In this document: piece by piece, positions 31,641 through 41,587 of the stretch
How the letters are laid out: each line of letters opens with the position of its first letter
Position numbering within the stretch: position 1 is the first letter of the stretch
Source: Spirometra erinaceieuropaei
Lineage: Eukaryota; Platyhelminthes; Cestoda; Diphyllobothriidea; Diphyllobothriidae
NCBI GenBank assembly: GCA_902702965.1
Contig: CACRXP010000173.1
Coordinates: 225,305-289,304 of the forward strand
Reading direction: 5' to 3'
Length of the DNA: 64,000 nucleotides
Translations under genes and position numbers: made by a program
The notes under the pieces: model-generated
Told to the model about the DNA's origin: nothing
What the model saw: only the letters and a program-made list of their open reading frames with translations
The model's database searches: none

Positions 31641-33257
31641 AGAGGTAGGATGAATGGCGGCCCAGTCACCCTCCTTTTTCTGATCCGTTTTAGTGTTGCT
31701 CTTGGTTAAAATCTTGGTCAAGTATTTGTTGTCGACTAGGGGGTGTTGTGTTACGCCTAGGTGCGCGTTCGGCCGTGCCAGCCACCTGCACCTTCTCCGG
31801 CCACTGGTCTTCTTGACTCTGTGTTGACACCGGGCCCAGGAGGGGAGGAGGAGGAGGTGTGGTAGATGCAGTGCAAGTCAGACTGTCTGCTTTCCCTCAC
31901 TTTGGTGCACATGGTGGATATCTTCGGTGGGACTTTCTAATTGTTAGCCAGTCGGTCACTTTGCCGATTTTCACTTTATGGGGGTTCTGGAACGCAAACC
32001 CCTCGATCGAGGCGAGATCGGTGTCTGTTATTTACTACTTTCCTAAAACCTGAAATCCCCATTACACTTTTTTGATGGATGTCGAAGAGTATGATAGATA
32101 GGGAAGATATCCGTGAACACGTTTTCAATGTCCAGTGACAGTGCCATGTTTTTCTATGGTGGTGCACTGTGCTTTTTGCCTTCGAATCTTTCGCGTACGT
32201 TCTGTGAATGATAAGCTTAAGAGTCTGCTTTCTTATAAAAGTCCGGAGCGCTTCGTTTACCCATATGTTTTTGCACATCTCCCGTGAGTGGCATTGAAGT
32301 ATCAATTCATTAAACCTCCCCAAAGCGCAGCTTCCTTACCGCCGCCTCATTTTACAGTATCAGTTTTCGACTGCCAAGTTTTATTCGCTTGTTCTTTCTT
32401 TAGCTCCGTTGTGAATAATGATAGTCGGCTTTTTTCCTTTCAATTTTGTGTCAACTGCGTTTAGACCAACAGCATTTTTTTGTATTTTTTGTTTTATCTA
32501 CTCTTGTTCTGTTTCCTATGATAAGCGCACTTGCCCCAGCAGTATATTTTATCTGCTCTTTTCTCTCTTTTTAGTGACTCAAAGGACAGAACTGTGAATA
32601 TTTTTTGTGGTCCATAACGCTCCTGATTCTCCGTGTTTACCGGGGGTTTCATACAAACTCCTGATTCTGTCCCGTTTTCTTTCGACGTCCGCACTTTTGC
32701 CTTGCCCATATTAAAGTAGACACCTTTTCCTTCCAAATTGTTTTTAACTAGAACAGAGGCGAACCCCACTGTGGTGTACATCGAGTAGCCATCCAATAAG
32801 CTTGGCGCATTCAGTAGATCTCATGATGACTGAACTAGGTGGTTCGATTATCCTTTAAATATTTAAGTGTAAGAAAGCGCCCACACGTTGTCGGACCAGG
32901 GTAAACTGGAAATCGATAATCTTCCTAGGAAGGGGTCTCACGAATAGAGGCGAGTATCCGGATCAGAGCGGGGGTGCTGTCCTGTCGAAAGCCGAAGTCC
33001 AATTTTCGCGACGGAAGGTTATTCGTTTGAACTTTCGGGGTCGTATAAGTACCAGCAATCAGAAATGACCTCCGGCGTGATCGACACTCCAGCCGCCCAA
33101 GAGAACGGCTCATCCCTGATTTCCCGGACAGTGGTTACGGGCGCGGCCTGGTGGAAACATACTTTACTACAGTTCGTGTATTCGAGAGCAGACTTCTTCA
33201 ACTCTCCGACAGGTCGTGTCAGACAGCAACTGTCGAAGCCATATGAGATGGAGAGCA
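31641..33257. other. Mostly non-coding; GC-rich start, AT-rich end
   Basis: 31650-31930 is GC-rich with a gaggaggaggagg run and may be LINE 5' UTR. 32494-32796 (minus) contains KPPVNTE, recalling the N-terminal motif of PLE family B, but the rest does not follow. No gene is supported. Confidence 0.35.
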
Positions 33258-34085
33258 ACATTCGCCATGAGGAAGTAGACACGGGCGCCGGAACGAGAGC
33301 TTGGTTCGCCTGACATTTCGGATTACCGCTCGAACCCATAATCAGAGACTAGCAGATACGGGTGGTTTATGCACAAGGAGCTGCAGTACTCATAGTATGC
33401 AATCGCCATGCTACCGCATACCTATGAAAATTAACGCCCCCCCCCCCCCCCCAATTCATCTGGGACTACTGCACTTGGTTTGGTGACTGTTCGATAGCCG
33501 ACATTCGCGTCGTAAATTGTGGCAATTTCATTACGGGTGTTGGATATTGGTGTGATGACTGCTCGACCATCTGACCCACCGACCCTAGCGTCGAGAACAG
33601 GGTTCGCGTGTGCGCTCTCCGCGTGGCTAGTTATTCCGCCTAGGCTAAATCTCAGCACCGTATACGGAAGGGGAGGGTCATTAAGCTTGTCAATAGACTG
33701 GGGGACAGTGAACCATGACTCAAGCAGATCGCGGCTCACGCGATCGTCACCTCTAGCAAGAATTTGGGCCTCGCAGAATTCGAATGTGTGGCCGGATTTT
33801 GTTGAAGGAGCCGAAACTTGGGAGCTGGCGTCATTTCCCCGCACTGCTGCCGCGAGTCCATCCGTTCGCGTTTGGAACAGTCTTCTGGCTTCCCCGACGT
33901 AGTTGCTGTGTTTGCAACTGCACCAGATCCGACAAACGACTCCAGACGTTTTTTGCCGTGGTAGTGCGTCATTCGGCTTCACTACCTGACGCCTGATGGT
34001 TGCCTCTGGTCTGTTTGCAACCCCAAGTGGTGCAAGCAGGCGACCTACAGCTTCCGGAACGTCCTTCGCATCCGGAAGCTGCAGC
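33258..34085 (-). pseudogene. Penelope-like element (family B), endonuclease and tail, minus copy
   Basis: The minus frame inside 33431-34282 gives KDVPEAVGRLLAPLGVANR, PRQKTSGVVCRIWCSC, NYVGEARRLFQTR, ARGDDRVSRDLLESWFTVP and GRAVITPISNTRNEIATIY to near the natural end. The frame is open, but the YVGET core reads YVGEA. The tail runs from 33430 to 33258 with a diverged hammerhead-like motif (CTGATTA, minus, 33339-33345). It meets a plus copy head-to-head at about 34081. Confidence 0.85.
33437..33452. repeat. 16-base C homopolymer
   Basis: An uninterrupted run of 16 C, at the end of the PLE coding region, where other copies read ggcttccccctt. It encodes the GGGG before the last Arg in the minus frame and is likely to vary in length between reads. 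Confidence 0.9.
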
Positions 34086-34470
34086 TGCAATACCATCGAC
34101 AGGTGTTCGAAGCCAGTGGCTACCCGCCCAACCTCGTCAACCGGTGCACACACAAAAGGGACGAAAGGCCAAACCGCACGGACCCCAATGTTTGGCGAGC
34201 GCTTCCGTCGTCTAGAACGTTTCGGACGCTGTCGGCTGCTTTGCACCACTTTGGGTTGGAGTTGCACACAGGCCGGAGGCAACCATCAGACGTCAAATAA
34301 TGAAACCAAAAGACCTGCTGCCACAGCAAGAAACGTCTGGAGTTGTCTGTTGGATCTAGTACAGTTGCGGAAAAAGTAACTACGCCGGCGAAACCGGAAG
34401 ACAGCTCCGAACGCGAATGGCCGCACAGGCTGCAGCCGTGTGGAGAAATGACGCCAGCTGTCAAGAGTAG
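34076..34470 (+). pseudogene. Penelope-like element (family B), linker and endonuclease start, plus copy
   Basis: Plus frames give LQLQYHRQVFEASGYPPNL, VNRCTHKRDERPNRTD, WRALPSS, ALHHFGLELHTGRRQ and then, with breaks, the endonuclease start to TPAVKS at 34470, where similarity stops. The arm 34241-34415 is the reverse complement of roughly 33866-34036. No 3' tail remains. The head-to-head junction lies in a small palindrome, AGCTGCAGCT (34077-34086). Confidence 0.8.
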
Positions 34471-34489
34471 TTAAACTAAATTTCTTATT

Positions 34490-35330
34490 TCCTCAACCTT
34501 GAGGTCTATTGTGGTCTTTTTTCTCCCAGTCTGTTGTACCAGGTGTCGAGAGCGGAGGAAGGCAGCTTTGTTTGTGGCTTTCCCGCTGTTAATATTGCCT
34601 TTGTACAGTCTATTATCCTCTGTGAGCAGATTGGGGAATTCGTGTTCGTTGTCGTCGAACTAGTCTTATCATTGGTTACGTGAGTGATCTAGTTCATAAA
34701 GGCTGTGGAATGGGTCGTGTTGCACGTTTGACGCCACGTCTCCTCGGTGGCTTGGCCTCCATAGCCCACAGTTATTCCAGGCGATGGGATAATTGATTGT
34801 TGAAATCTAAGCGATGACCAGACGTACATAATAAAACCTTATTTAACTTAGCCGCTGCTCGCTTCCCTCGTGGTCGCTTGCGAGGTTACACTCGGAGACT
34901 CATGTTGGGGTTTGCAAGACGGCGATCTGTTCAGCCGCCGGCATCAAAGATAGCCTTTTTCGGCAATAGGTGTCGGTCTCTTCCAGACGATGAAGCAGTT
35001 CAGCGACTGCCAGTGCCACGAGCGAGGGTGCACCCCCATTGTCTTCCCCGTTGGACGGCGGGAGGTGTTGGCCGGAAACGGCGATGTTCTGTGCAGGTTC
35101 GTAGGAGCAGGAAGTCGATGTCGTTGCAGCCGCCATTTAATTGGGACCCAACACTTCGAGGTGTCATGATCTGTTCCAGCACGATCATTGAAGTCAGCTA
35201 GAGCTTCTCCAGCTCCGGCACAGTCCCCAAGAAGTCTTGCGGGTCTTTGCAGAACGTGTTTGTTTCCTCGTTTCAGCCGGCCATTGGGAAGGGGGGAGGG
35301 CGAAAGTTAGACGCTGACGACGGTGGCAAA
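34490..35330 (-). pseudogene. RTE-like LINE (zinc-finger-tail family), endonuclease-linker fragment
   Basis: Minus-strand pieces match the LINE at 20300-21560: VLGPNGGCNDNDFLLLRTC-like sequence at 35090-35180, TEHRL, then near 34500-34680 FDDNEHEFPNL, LTEDNRLYKG and NKAAFLRSRHLVQQ. Frames change several times; RT and tail are absent. Confidence 0.65.
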
Positions 35331-35429
35331 TTTTATTCCCCCTTTGGCAGAAGGGATATTCGTTCTTCTATGTTGTTCTGGATGGCAAAGACGAGGCCAG
35401 CATCGCGTCCTTCTGCCTTTGGACGGCCG

Positions 35430-36125
35430 CTCCAAAAGACTTGTCGGCACCCATTTGGCGCAAAGGACTCATAAGATTTGTTCTGTAGATAGCATCGAGG
35501 AGGAGCTCAGAAAAGTCCGAGACTTGCTTCGGGAAAACGGATATCCTGACTGGTATATCGCAAAGGATATTGCTGAGCGACCGGAATGACCCACCAGACC
35601 GACTATTGAGAAGAAGACGCTGTTCCTCGAGGTCCCTTTTCAATGGGACGTTGCAAGCGAACTCCTAAGAAGACGCCTTGGTCAAGTTGTCTCACGAAAC
35701 TCCTCCACAGCAAAACTTCGAATACTATTCTCTACTAACCCTATTTTACACAGAGGAGGAAGGATAGGTTGCCAATTTAGACCAGATCAACGCGCATATA
35801 CTCATTTACTTGTTCCTGTGGAGCAGGTTGTATTGGTCGCAGGAGTCGGCGTCTGTCCAAGAGAATACAAGAACACCTCCCGGCATGGGTGGGAAAAGAC
35901 CAAACTATTAGTATAAACGACGCCGTTCTCGCGCATGTTTTTGATTCTGGACATCGTGTAGACCCAAACGAAGCTTTTTGCGTGATTTATAAGGTCCTAT
36001 GGAGCTACCCTAAGCTGCTGGGCCAGCGTTTATTCGCAACGGCAGAAGAGGTTGCCGTCATGTTACGACAACCGATCTTGTGCGCTCAGAAGAACGACGT
36101 TCAGGATCCTCATCTGCCGTGGTGA
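35430..36125 (+). pseudogene. RT C-terminus with GIY-YIG domain, third PLE-like family
   Basis: The plus strand encodes IEEELRKVRDLLRENGYPD and WYIAKDIAERPE (to 35589), a stop, then KTLFLEVPFQWDVASELLR, LGQVVSRNSSTAKLRILFS and NPILHRGG, then FTCSCGAGCIGRRSRRLSK and RIQEHLPAWVGKD, and finally AVLAHVFDSGHRVDPNEAF and RLFATAEEVAVMLRQPILC (35889-36125). The order linker, strand-rich region, C-S-C-G and I-G core with following Arg, His and Glu is that of a PLE-type RT with GIY-YIG endonuclease, but the sequence differs clearly from families A and B. At least three breaks. The RT catalytic part is missing. Confidence 0.7.
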
Positions 36126-36229
36126 AAAGTCGACTAGCCGTGCAACTCTCCTCGCCCTTTCGCTCTCACCTGGCCGCTGACATCGACTGTTATTATTCAC
36201 CCCCTCCCGCCCGTGTTTTAGGGCGAACT

Positions 36230-36604
36230 TGTTATGACCCGGTCTGGTACTCGAAAGCACGTGGGAGCGTATGCGTACCCGACTCTTGTCCCCAATACCA
36301 ACGCGGCAGAGAAGGAGAAGGCGGCCGACCACGAAAATGTGTATTAGGAAATTGCAAGTCAAGATTAACTGGAAGTAACGCATATTTATAACGCCTACTG
36401 TGGTTGCCGGCATTCGCCCAATGCCCTTCGGGAAGAGCATTCCAGACGAGCTGGTCGATGATTCGAGTACGCAGATCGATCAGGCCCGAGGGGAAAAGCC
36501 AATGGAGAGGTGCCACGATTAAGATGACAGCGCAGTAGAGAAAACGCACGTGGCCTCCAGTGATTGGCTGGCTCTTATTTTTGGGAGTGCAGGCACTCCC
36601 AGCA
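36230..36604 (-). repeat. Solo LTR of the Ty3/Gypsy element
   Basis: Same sequence as the LTR at 1860-2235 with many scattered substitutions, but without gag or pol on either side. On the minus strand it begins TGCTGGGAGTG and ends GGGTCATAACA. It is flanked by a perfect five-base duplication, GAACT at 36225-36229 and 36605-36609, as expected for a Gypsy insertion later reduced to a solo LTR by recombination. The TATAAATA box is kept at 36383-36390. Confidence 0.88.
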
Positions 36605-36609
36605 GAACT

Positions 36610-37745
36610 TTAATCAATTTCTGTAATCACTGACATGTTTTCACTTCTGCCCCTTTCCCATATAACTGTACTGGCCTGAGGATAAATAATCGAAAGCAGA
36701 CGTATGCTCGCCAACTGGTCTTGTGAATACTGCCGTGCGAATTTTCGCAAATCTAAGCAGTATTGATATACTTTTCATTGGTGACGATCACTGTGTTGCT
36801 GCCGCCCTCCTGCGTAGACTTTACAGTCTGCCCACTAATTATTCCACTTTTAAGCCAGTGGACGGTGCGTATTTATTCCTGACACGTCGCGCGCGTTTCC
36901 TCAGATAAACGATTACGATCGGACATGTGACCCCACTGATAAAACGGGGCAAGGACTCCTGTGAAATGGAAGCGGTGTTAACAGAGACTTTGTCGGTAGA
37001 ATATACAAAACAGACAGAGAGCTGTTTTCGGGAAACAAAGGTAATTAACCTACATTTAGGTCATTTGCTTGTTTAAGTACCACAGCAGATCGTAAAACGC
37101 GAGCACACAATTCGAAATACCCGAAATTACGAGCTGCAAACTGGTAGAAAAAAATTTATACCGAGGACGTTAGTTAGATATTCCAGGCAAAATGATCTCA
37201 GCCAGCGATGACCAATCACACTGGAGGAGAAAGGGTGAATGTATTGTTAAATCCAACTCTTGCGATGGTTGCTACCGAAGATACAATTGATTTTGTCAAC
37301 GCTGATAGCTAAACCCCTAACCCTAAACATATGGTCAAAACCAAACTCTTTCTCTAGCACTTCACCTTAACATTAAGCCGAACTCTAATTCTAATAGAAC
37401 ACTTGAGGAAGGAGTGACTGGCATGAGCGAAAGGGAGTTAAACTAAGGTTAACTGAATGAAATCCGCAGATACTTTATAAAAGCATGGACTAGATTGAGC
37501 CACACCCGATCGTCACAAACTGAACTCCTTAATTACGAAGGCCTCGTTCGACATTTACTTGCCACAGCCGCTCTCTCCGCCAACTGCCTGTAACCGACAT
37601 GGACAACTTGAGGGCAACCGATCAAGGAGCTTTGAATCCACCTCAGGAGATTAACCGTTAATGCCAGCTTGGCTAAATTTGTATAGGAGGCGCTGGTGTG
37701 GTGCACTACCAAATGCCTAATTAACGTTGACTAAGGCCGCATACA
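36610..37745. other. Non-coding stretch, nothing recognised
   Basis: AT-rich; short frames only. It contains two telomere-like units (ccctaaccctaaac, 37317-37330), too few to call a telomeric tract. Confidence 0.45.
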
Positions 37746-37749
37746 CCTC

Positions 37750-37985
37750 AGAAGAAGGAGATACGATCACTGGAACAAGAAGTTTATTGGCCCGACGTTT
37801 CGGATTCTCACTCGAACGTATCATCAGAGACAGTCGCATATAACGGTAGTGGAGACACAAAGATTGAAGTATTTATGGTACGTAACTACCGTGGGGCCAC
37901 ATGCGTACTATAACTAACAACTCTCGCGATCACCGCTGGAGGTCGTAATTAAGACGATCAAACTCGTAGGTGGACAGGGTTCACT
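37750..37985 (-). repeat. PLE 3' tail, minus, solitary
   Basis: Begins GAAGAAGGAGATACGATCAC and contains the hammerhead-like motif on the minus strand (CTGATGA at 37821-37827, GAAA at 37798-37801). No endonuclease codons are recognisable to the right; a CR1-like LINE end follows from 37991. Confidence 0.7.
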
Positions 37986-37990
37986 ATGCT

Positions 37991-38702
37991 ATGAAACACG
38001 TCTGCCCAATCTCGGACTTTTTCCACTGAGTTACAGACAGCTAAGAGGCGACCTTATACAAGCATTCCGTATAATGCGAGGCCAGGACTGCTGTCTCGTA
38101 CCTGCTAATTTCTTTGAGTTAGCGACCACAAGGAACCTCCGAGGTCATCCGCTTAAACTACGTGTGACTGGCGCCAAGCTGGACATTCGGAAGTTCTTCT
38201 TTTCAAACAGATTGATCGAGGCTTTCAACGTACTGCCTGCAGATGTCGTCATTTTCACCAACGTCGAGGCTTTTAAGCGCAGGTTACAACAATGTACCAC
38301 CAAAAGTCATAATGCCACCTGACCGACATCGTCTAGCATTTTGTTCGAACAGTTCATTAATATTGTTATATTACTACCTGTATTTAAGTAACGTTGGTTT
38401 TTTCTATTATTGTCCCATGTCTGTTGAATGTGTGTTGGCATTTAATTCGTCCCCTCAGAGACTGAGATAGCACCAAATATCCAAAGACAGACTACTGTAC
38501 ATTAAATTTAGTAGCGTTAATGTTTTTAACTCTTGGAACAATTCATTTGCCTGTCTTCTCGAACACTTTGCCAACCTGAAGAAACTCTGTAGCTGTTTGA
38601 TGTTTCCATTTTCAAATTATTGATATGGTTCACTTCCTTGCAAAAATAGGGAGTTCAAAGGTTCAACACCTATATTTCCCTAAAATAAACTGAAACTGAA
38701 AT
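37991..38702 (+). pseudogene. 3' end of a CR1-like LINE
   Basis: The plus strand reads YETRLPNLGLFPLSYRQLR, GDLIQAFRIMRGQDCC, TTRNLRGHPLKLRVTGAKL, DIRKFFFSNRLIEAFNVLP and NVEAFKRRLQQC, the conserved end of CR1-type RTs, followed by a stop at 38321-38323 and about 380 bases of 3' UTR. The element closes with aataaactgaaactgaaa (38683-38701), a short-repeat tail usual for this clade. The last 110 codons are open; everything upstream is missing, a typical 5' truncation. Confidence 0.8.
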
Positions 38703-38738
38703 TTCATCATCCGTGTTAGATTTTGGCATTTTTATTAA

Positions 38739-40200
38739 CCGGTCATTTAACCAGCTGTCGCCGCTCCAGCCACGCGTGCCTGGTTCCTCTGCACAGCGAA
38801 TGTCTCAGCATCGAATATGCTACCGGGAGGTCACTGCGTTTGTTGATGAATTGCAGGCCTGAGAACCATGATTCGAACAAATTGCAGCTCGCGCGGTTGT
38901 CAGCTCTTGAGAAGATTTCGGTCTCTTTAAACTAGGAAATATGGCCGGGTCCCGTGGAACGAGCTGTTACCCGAGAGCTGGCGTCTTCTCTCGTCTCCGC
39001 TGCTGCGTGATCAGCCATACGCGTTAGGAGTAATCTTCCAGTTTCTCTGACGTAGTTGCTCTGTCCGCAACCACACCCGATCTGGTAAACATCTCCAGAT
39101 GTTTCCTGTCATGGCAGCAGGTCTTTCGGCCTCATGACTTGGTGCCTTATGGTTGCTTCCGGGCAGTGTGCAACCCCAACTCCAAGTGGAGTGAGAAGAC
39201 GGCTGACGGCTTCCGAGGTGTTCTTCACGTACGGAAGAGGTCGCCAAAATTTAGGGTCGGTACGTTTTGGTCTCTGATTTTGTTATCGTACGCACTGGTT
39301 GACAAAGTGGCGCGGGTACTCATTGACTCTCAGTACTCATCGAAGACATCGGAATTTAGCAACCATCTCACTGCAATGCGTCTCAACGCGCCGGTATAAC
39401 GTCCTCACGCAACTGCGTTTGTGGCCGGTCGGGTGGTTACTGCTGAATTTGAGTACGTGTGTCGCATTTGTCGCCTTCCCAAACACTGCTTTTTAGGCCA
39501 CCACTATCTTTGCGGCAAACAAGGGCATCTAGAAGGGTCAGCTGGTTGTTTTCTTACTCCTTCATCATAAGTTGAATGTCCTGGAAGACGGCGTTGAGGC
39601 GTTATTTGCATGTCTGTGCATGATTCCATTCGATGACGACGAAGGTATCAGCCACATACCGAGCCCAAAATTGCGGTCTGTGGTCTCGAAAAACCAGCGA
39701 TTCCAACCGTTGTGGGACCGCTTCGGCTATGAGTCCTGAAATCGGCGAACCCATTGGCGTGCCCTTCACCTGCTTGTAAATTGTTCTGTCGTACGTAAAG
39801 TACGTCCTGAGACAGAACTTCAGGAGTTGAGGGATTTTGGCTTGTCCGAGGTGATTTTCCGTTTCATCATACTTATCTGGAAGGAGCAGTTCGATGGTCT
39901 TGACCGCCAGGTCCTGTGGACTAGAAGTAAAAAAGGACGTGACACCAATCGATAGCATAGCTGGCAGGAGAACTACTCCTTTAAGTTGCTCCAAGTACTG
40001 TGTTGACGAGCTGACTGTGGTGTTCGAATCGGAGGTCAGAATCTCGAGACGTCACAACAGCCACTTTGCCTGTCCGTAGTTTTGTGTGCCTTCTAATGAT
40101 ACAATTGGCCGTAGAGGAGCGCACTGCATTCCCGCCATCAACTGCCTGGTTCCAGAGTTCTTAACGGTAAAGCAGATGTCACGCGTGATCTCCCTCTGCG
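38739..40200 (-). pseudogene. Penelope-like element (family B subfamily), RT and endonuclease
   Basis: From right to left on the minus strand: RT start near 40150; SFFTSSPQDLAVKTIELLL (motif A region damaged), YKQVKGTPMGSPISGLIAE, FWARYVADTFVVIEW (39602-39994), where YVDD is YVAD; NSNHPTGHKRSCVRTL near 39440; the linker; a GIY-YIG region with CGCGQSNYVRETGRLLLTR (about 39040-39090); and the ESWF...INKR end near 38860. Several stops and frameshifts. The 3' tail with hammerhead is absent on the left. It is closest to the fragment 31345-31640. Confidence 0.8.
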
Positions 40201-40873
40201 GAATGTGCGCTTGGAGCCGCATAGCGGATTATGCTCTTTTGTGCTTTTTTGTGCTATTTAGCTAGTATCAGCAAAGAAATACAGCGTAAGGACGCAGTAT
40301 GCTACCTCGACGTTTATCCGAATGTTCACCTAACATCGCGCTCTCCTTTCCACCGTTTAGCTCCGCCCCTAAAACTCGAATTACAGGATAACCTGGTTTT
40401 TTCTCTGAGTGGTGGTCGCATACTGCGTCCTCCCCACATGATCCCTCCCCTTTGTAGCCCACTTTCAGGCATGATCTGCGTTCTTTTAATCAACTGGTTT
40501 TTATCCTGAACTTGAGCTTGAAATTCAGTTTGTTCGAATAGTGACAACGGAATTCTTGATTTAGGCTATCCATTGTTGAGTACTGTTGAATTCTTTGCTA
40601 ATCTGTGTGACTCGAATGTATACTAAAATCTGTTTTTTGACTACTACGCGTCGCTCGGATTAACAAAGAATTCAACAATAAGAATGAGGACATCTTGTGA
40701 GCTGTTCAGCTTCGTTAATGTTTCTCTCGTATTAAGATCCTTTTTCATATTGTTCCCAAATCCTGCCGTAAAGCCATCATTATAATCTTGACTGATAAAC
40801 TACTGAAAATAAGTTGACTGTCCCTTCGCACAGGATCTTCGGAATATCGGTGACGGACGATAACAGTTATTCA
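40201..40873. other. Non-coding stretch, nothing recognised
   Basis: Short frames only; no domain or repeat seen. Confidence 0.4.
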
Positions 40874-41021
40874 GAAGAAGATGCGATTGTTAAAACAATA
40901 AGTTTATTCGAATTCTCACTCGAGCCTTTATTTGTCACTGTCCCTGATGAGGAGTCCGAGTGAGAGGCCAAAATGCCAGGCCCAATGAACTTTTTGTCTC
41001 AGCGATCGCATCTTCCCCTTT
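40874..41021. repeat. Pair of PLE 3' tails, inverted, forming a 148-bp mini-element
   Basis: The left half is a minus-strand PLE tail (gaagaagatgcgattg, then the complement of the hammerhead-like loop, ctcactcgag). The right half is a plus-strand tail (CTGATGA at 40944-40950, gagtgag, then gcgatcgcatcttcccc). The halves pair with each other imperfectly (roughly three quarters of positions over the outer 35 bases). No coding sequence is between them. Confidence 0.65.
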
Positions 41022-41587
41022 GGAGCTGCTTGTTGGAACTCGCTTATTCACTTCTGTCAGCAATGACAGCCATATTAGTCTCGACCGTAATTTTCTTGCT
41101 GTTATTTCTGTTTGGCGCACACGAATGAAGTTGGGAATATGATAAAAATGTCATGAACGAAATCAGAAAGGGTCACTCGATAAAATAAAATACAGTCCGG
41201 AAGAGATATTTTCTTTGTATGGACGCAAACGAACCTGAAACCTATACGGTTTTTACGTCAGTTACAAGTCCAATCGGCCTATAGTGGACTTTGATGCACA
41301 GAGAAGAACGTAAAGGCTATTGGTCTAACGCATGGATGGCTGTTTCTCGGAATAATGGACAGAGTATCTCAAAAAACACCAACTCACGAACCAAACTGCT
41401 AATTTGAATGCCCCTTAAACGTAAGAGGTGGAGATTATTTGAACGATATTCTATTGGTAGTTGCTTCGAGCTGTTATGCTATTGGTCCTACTATAAGAAC
41501 CAACGCAAAGTGTTCGATTGTACACACCAACCTTGCACATATATTTTTACTTATGAAGAAAGGAGACCTTTCCTGCTAACGGAGAAC
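41022..41587. other. 5' flank of the KLHL gene
   Basis: No other gene is seen. The frame of KLHL exon 1 is open back to an ATG at 41408, so the protein could start 60 codons earlier; that extension has no KLHL-like sequence and I take it to be 5' UTR. Confidence 0.5.

Noticed and set aside
32494..32796. Minus frame with KPPVNTE, similar to the PLE N-terminal KPPVNTD
   Set aside because: Similarity does not extend beyond about seven residues in a low-complexity, Lys-rich frame.
37312..37330. Telomere-like ccctaaccctaaac
   Set aside because: Only about two units; no tract on either side.
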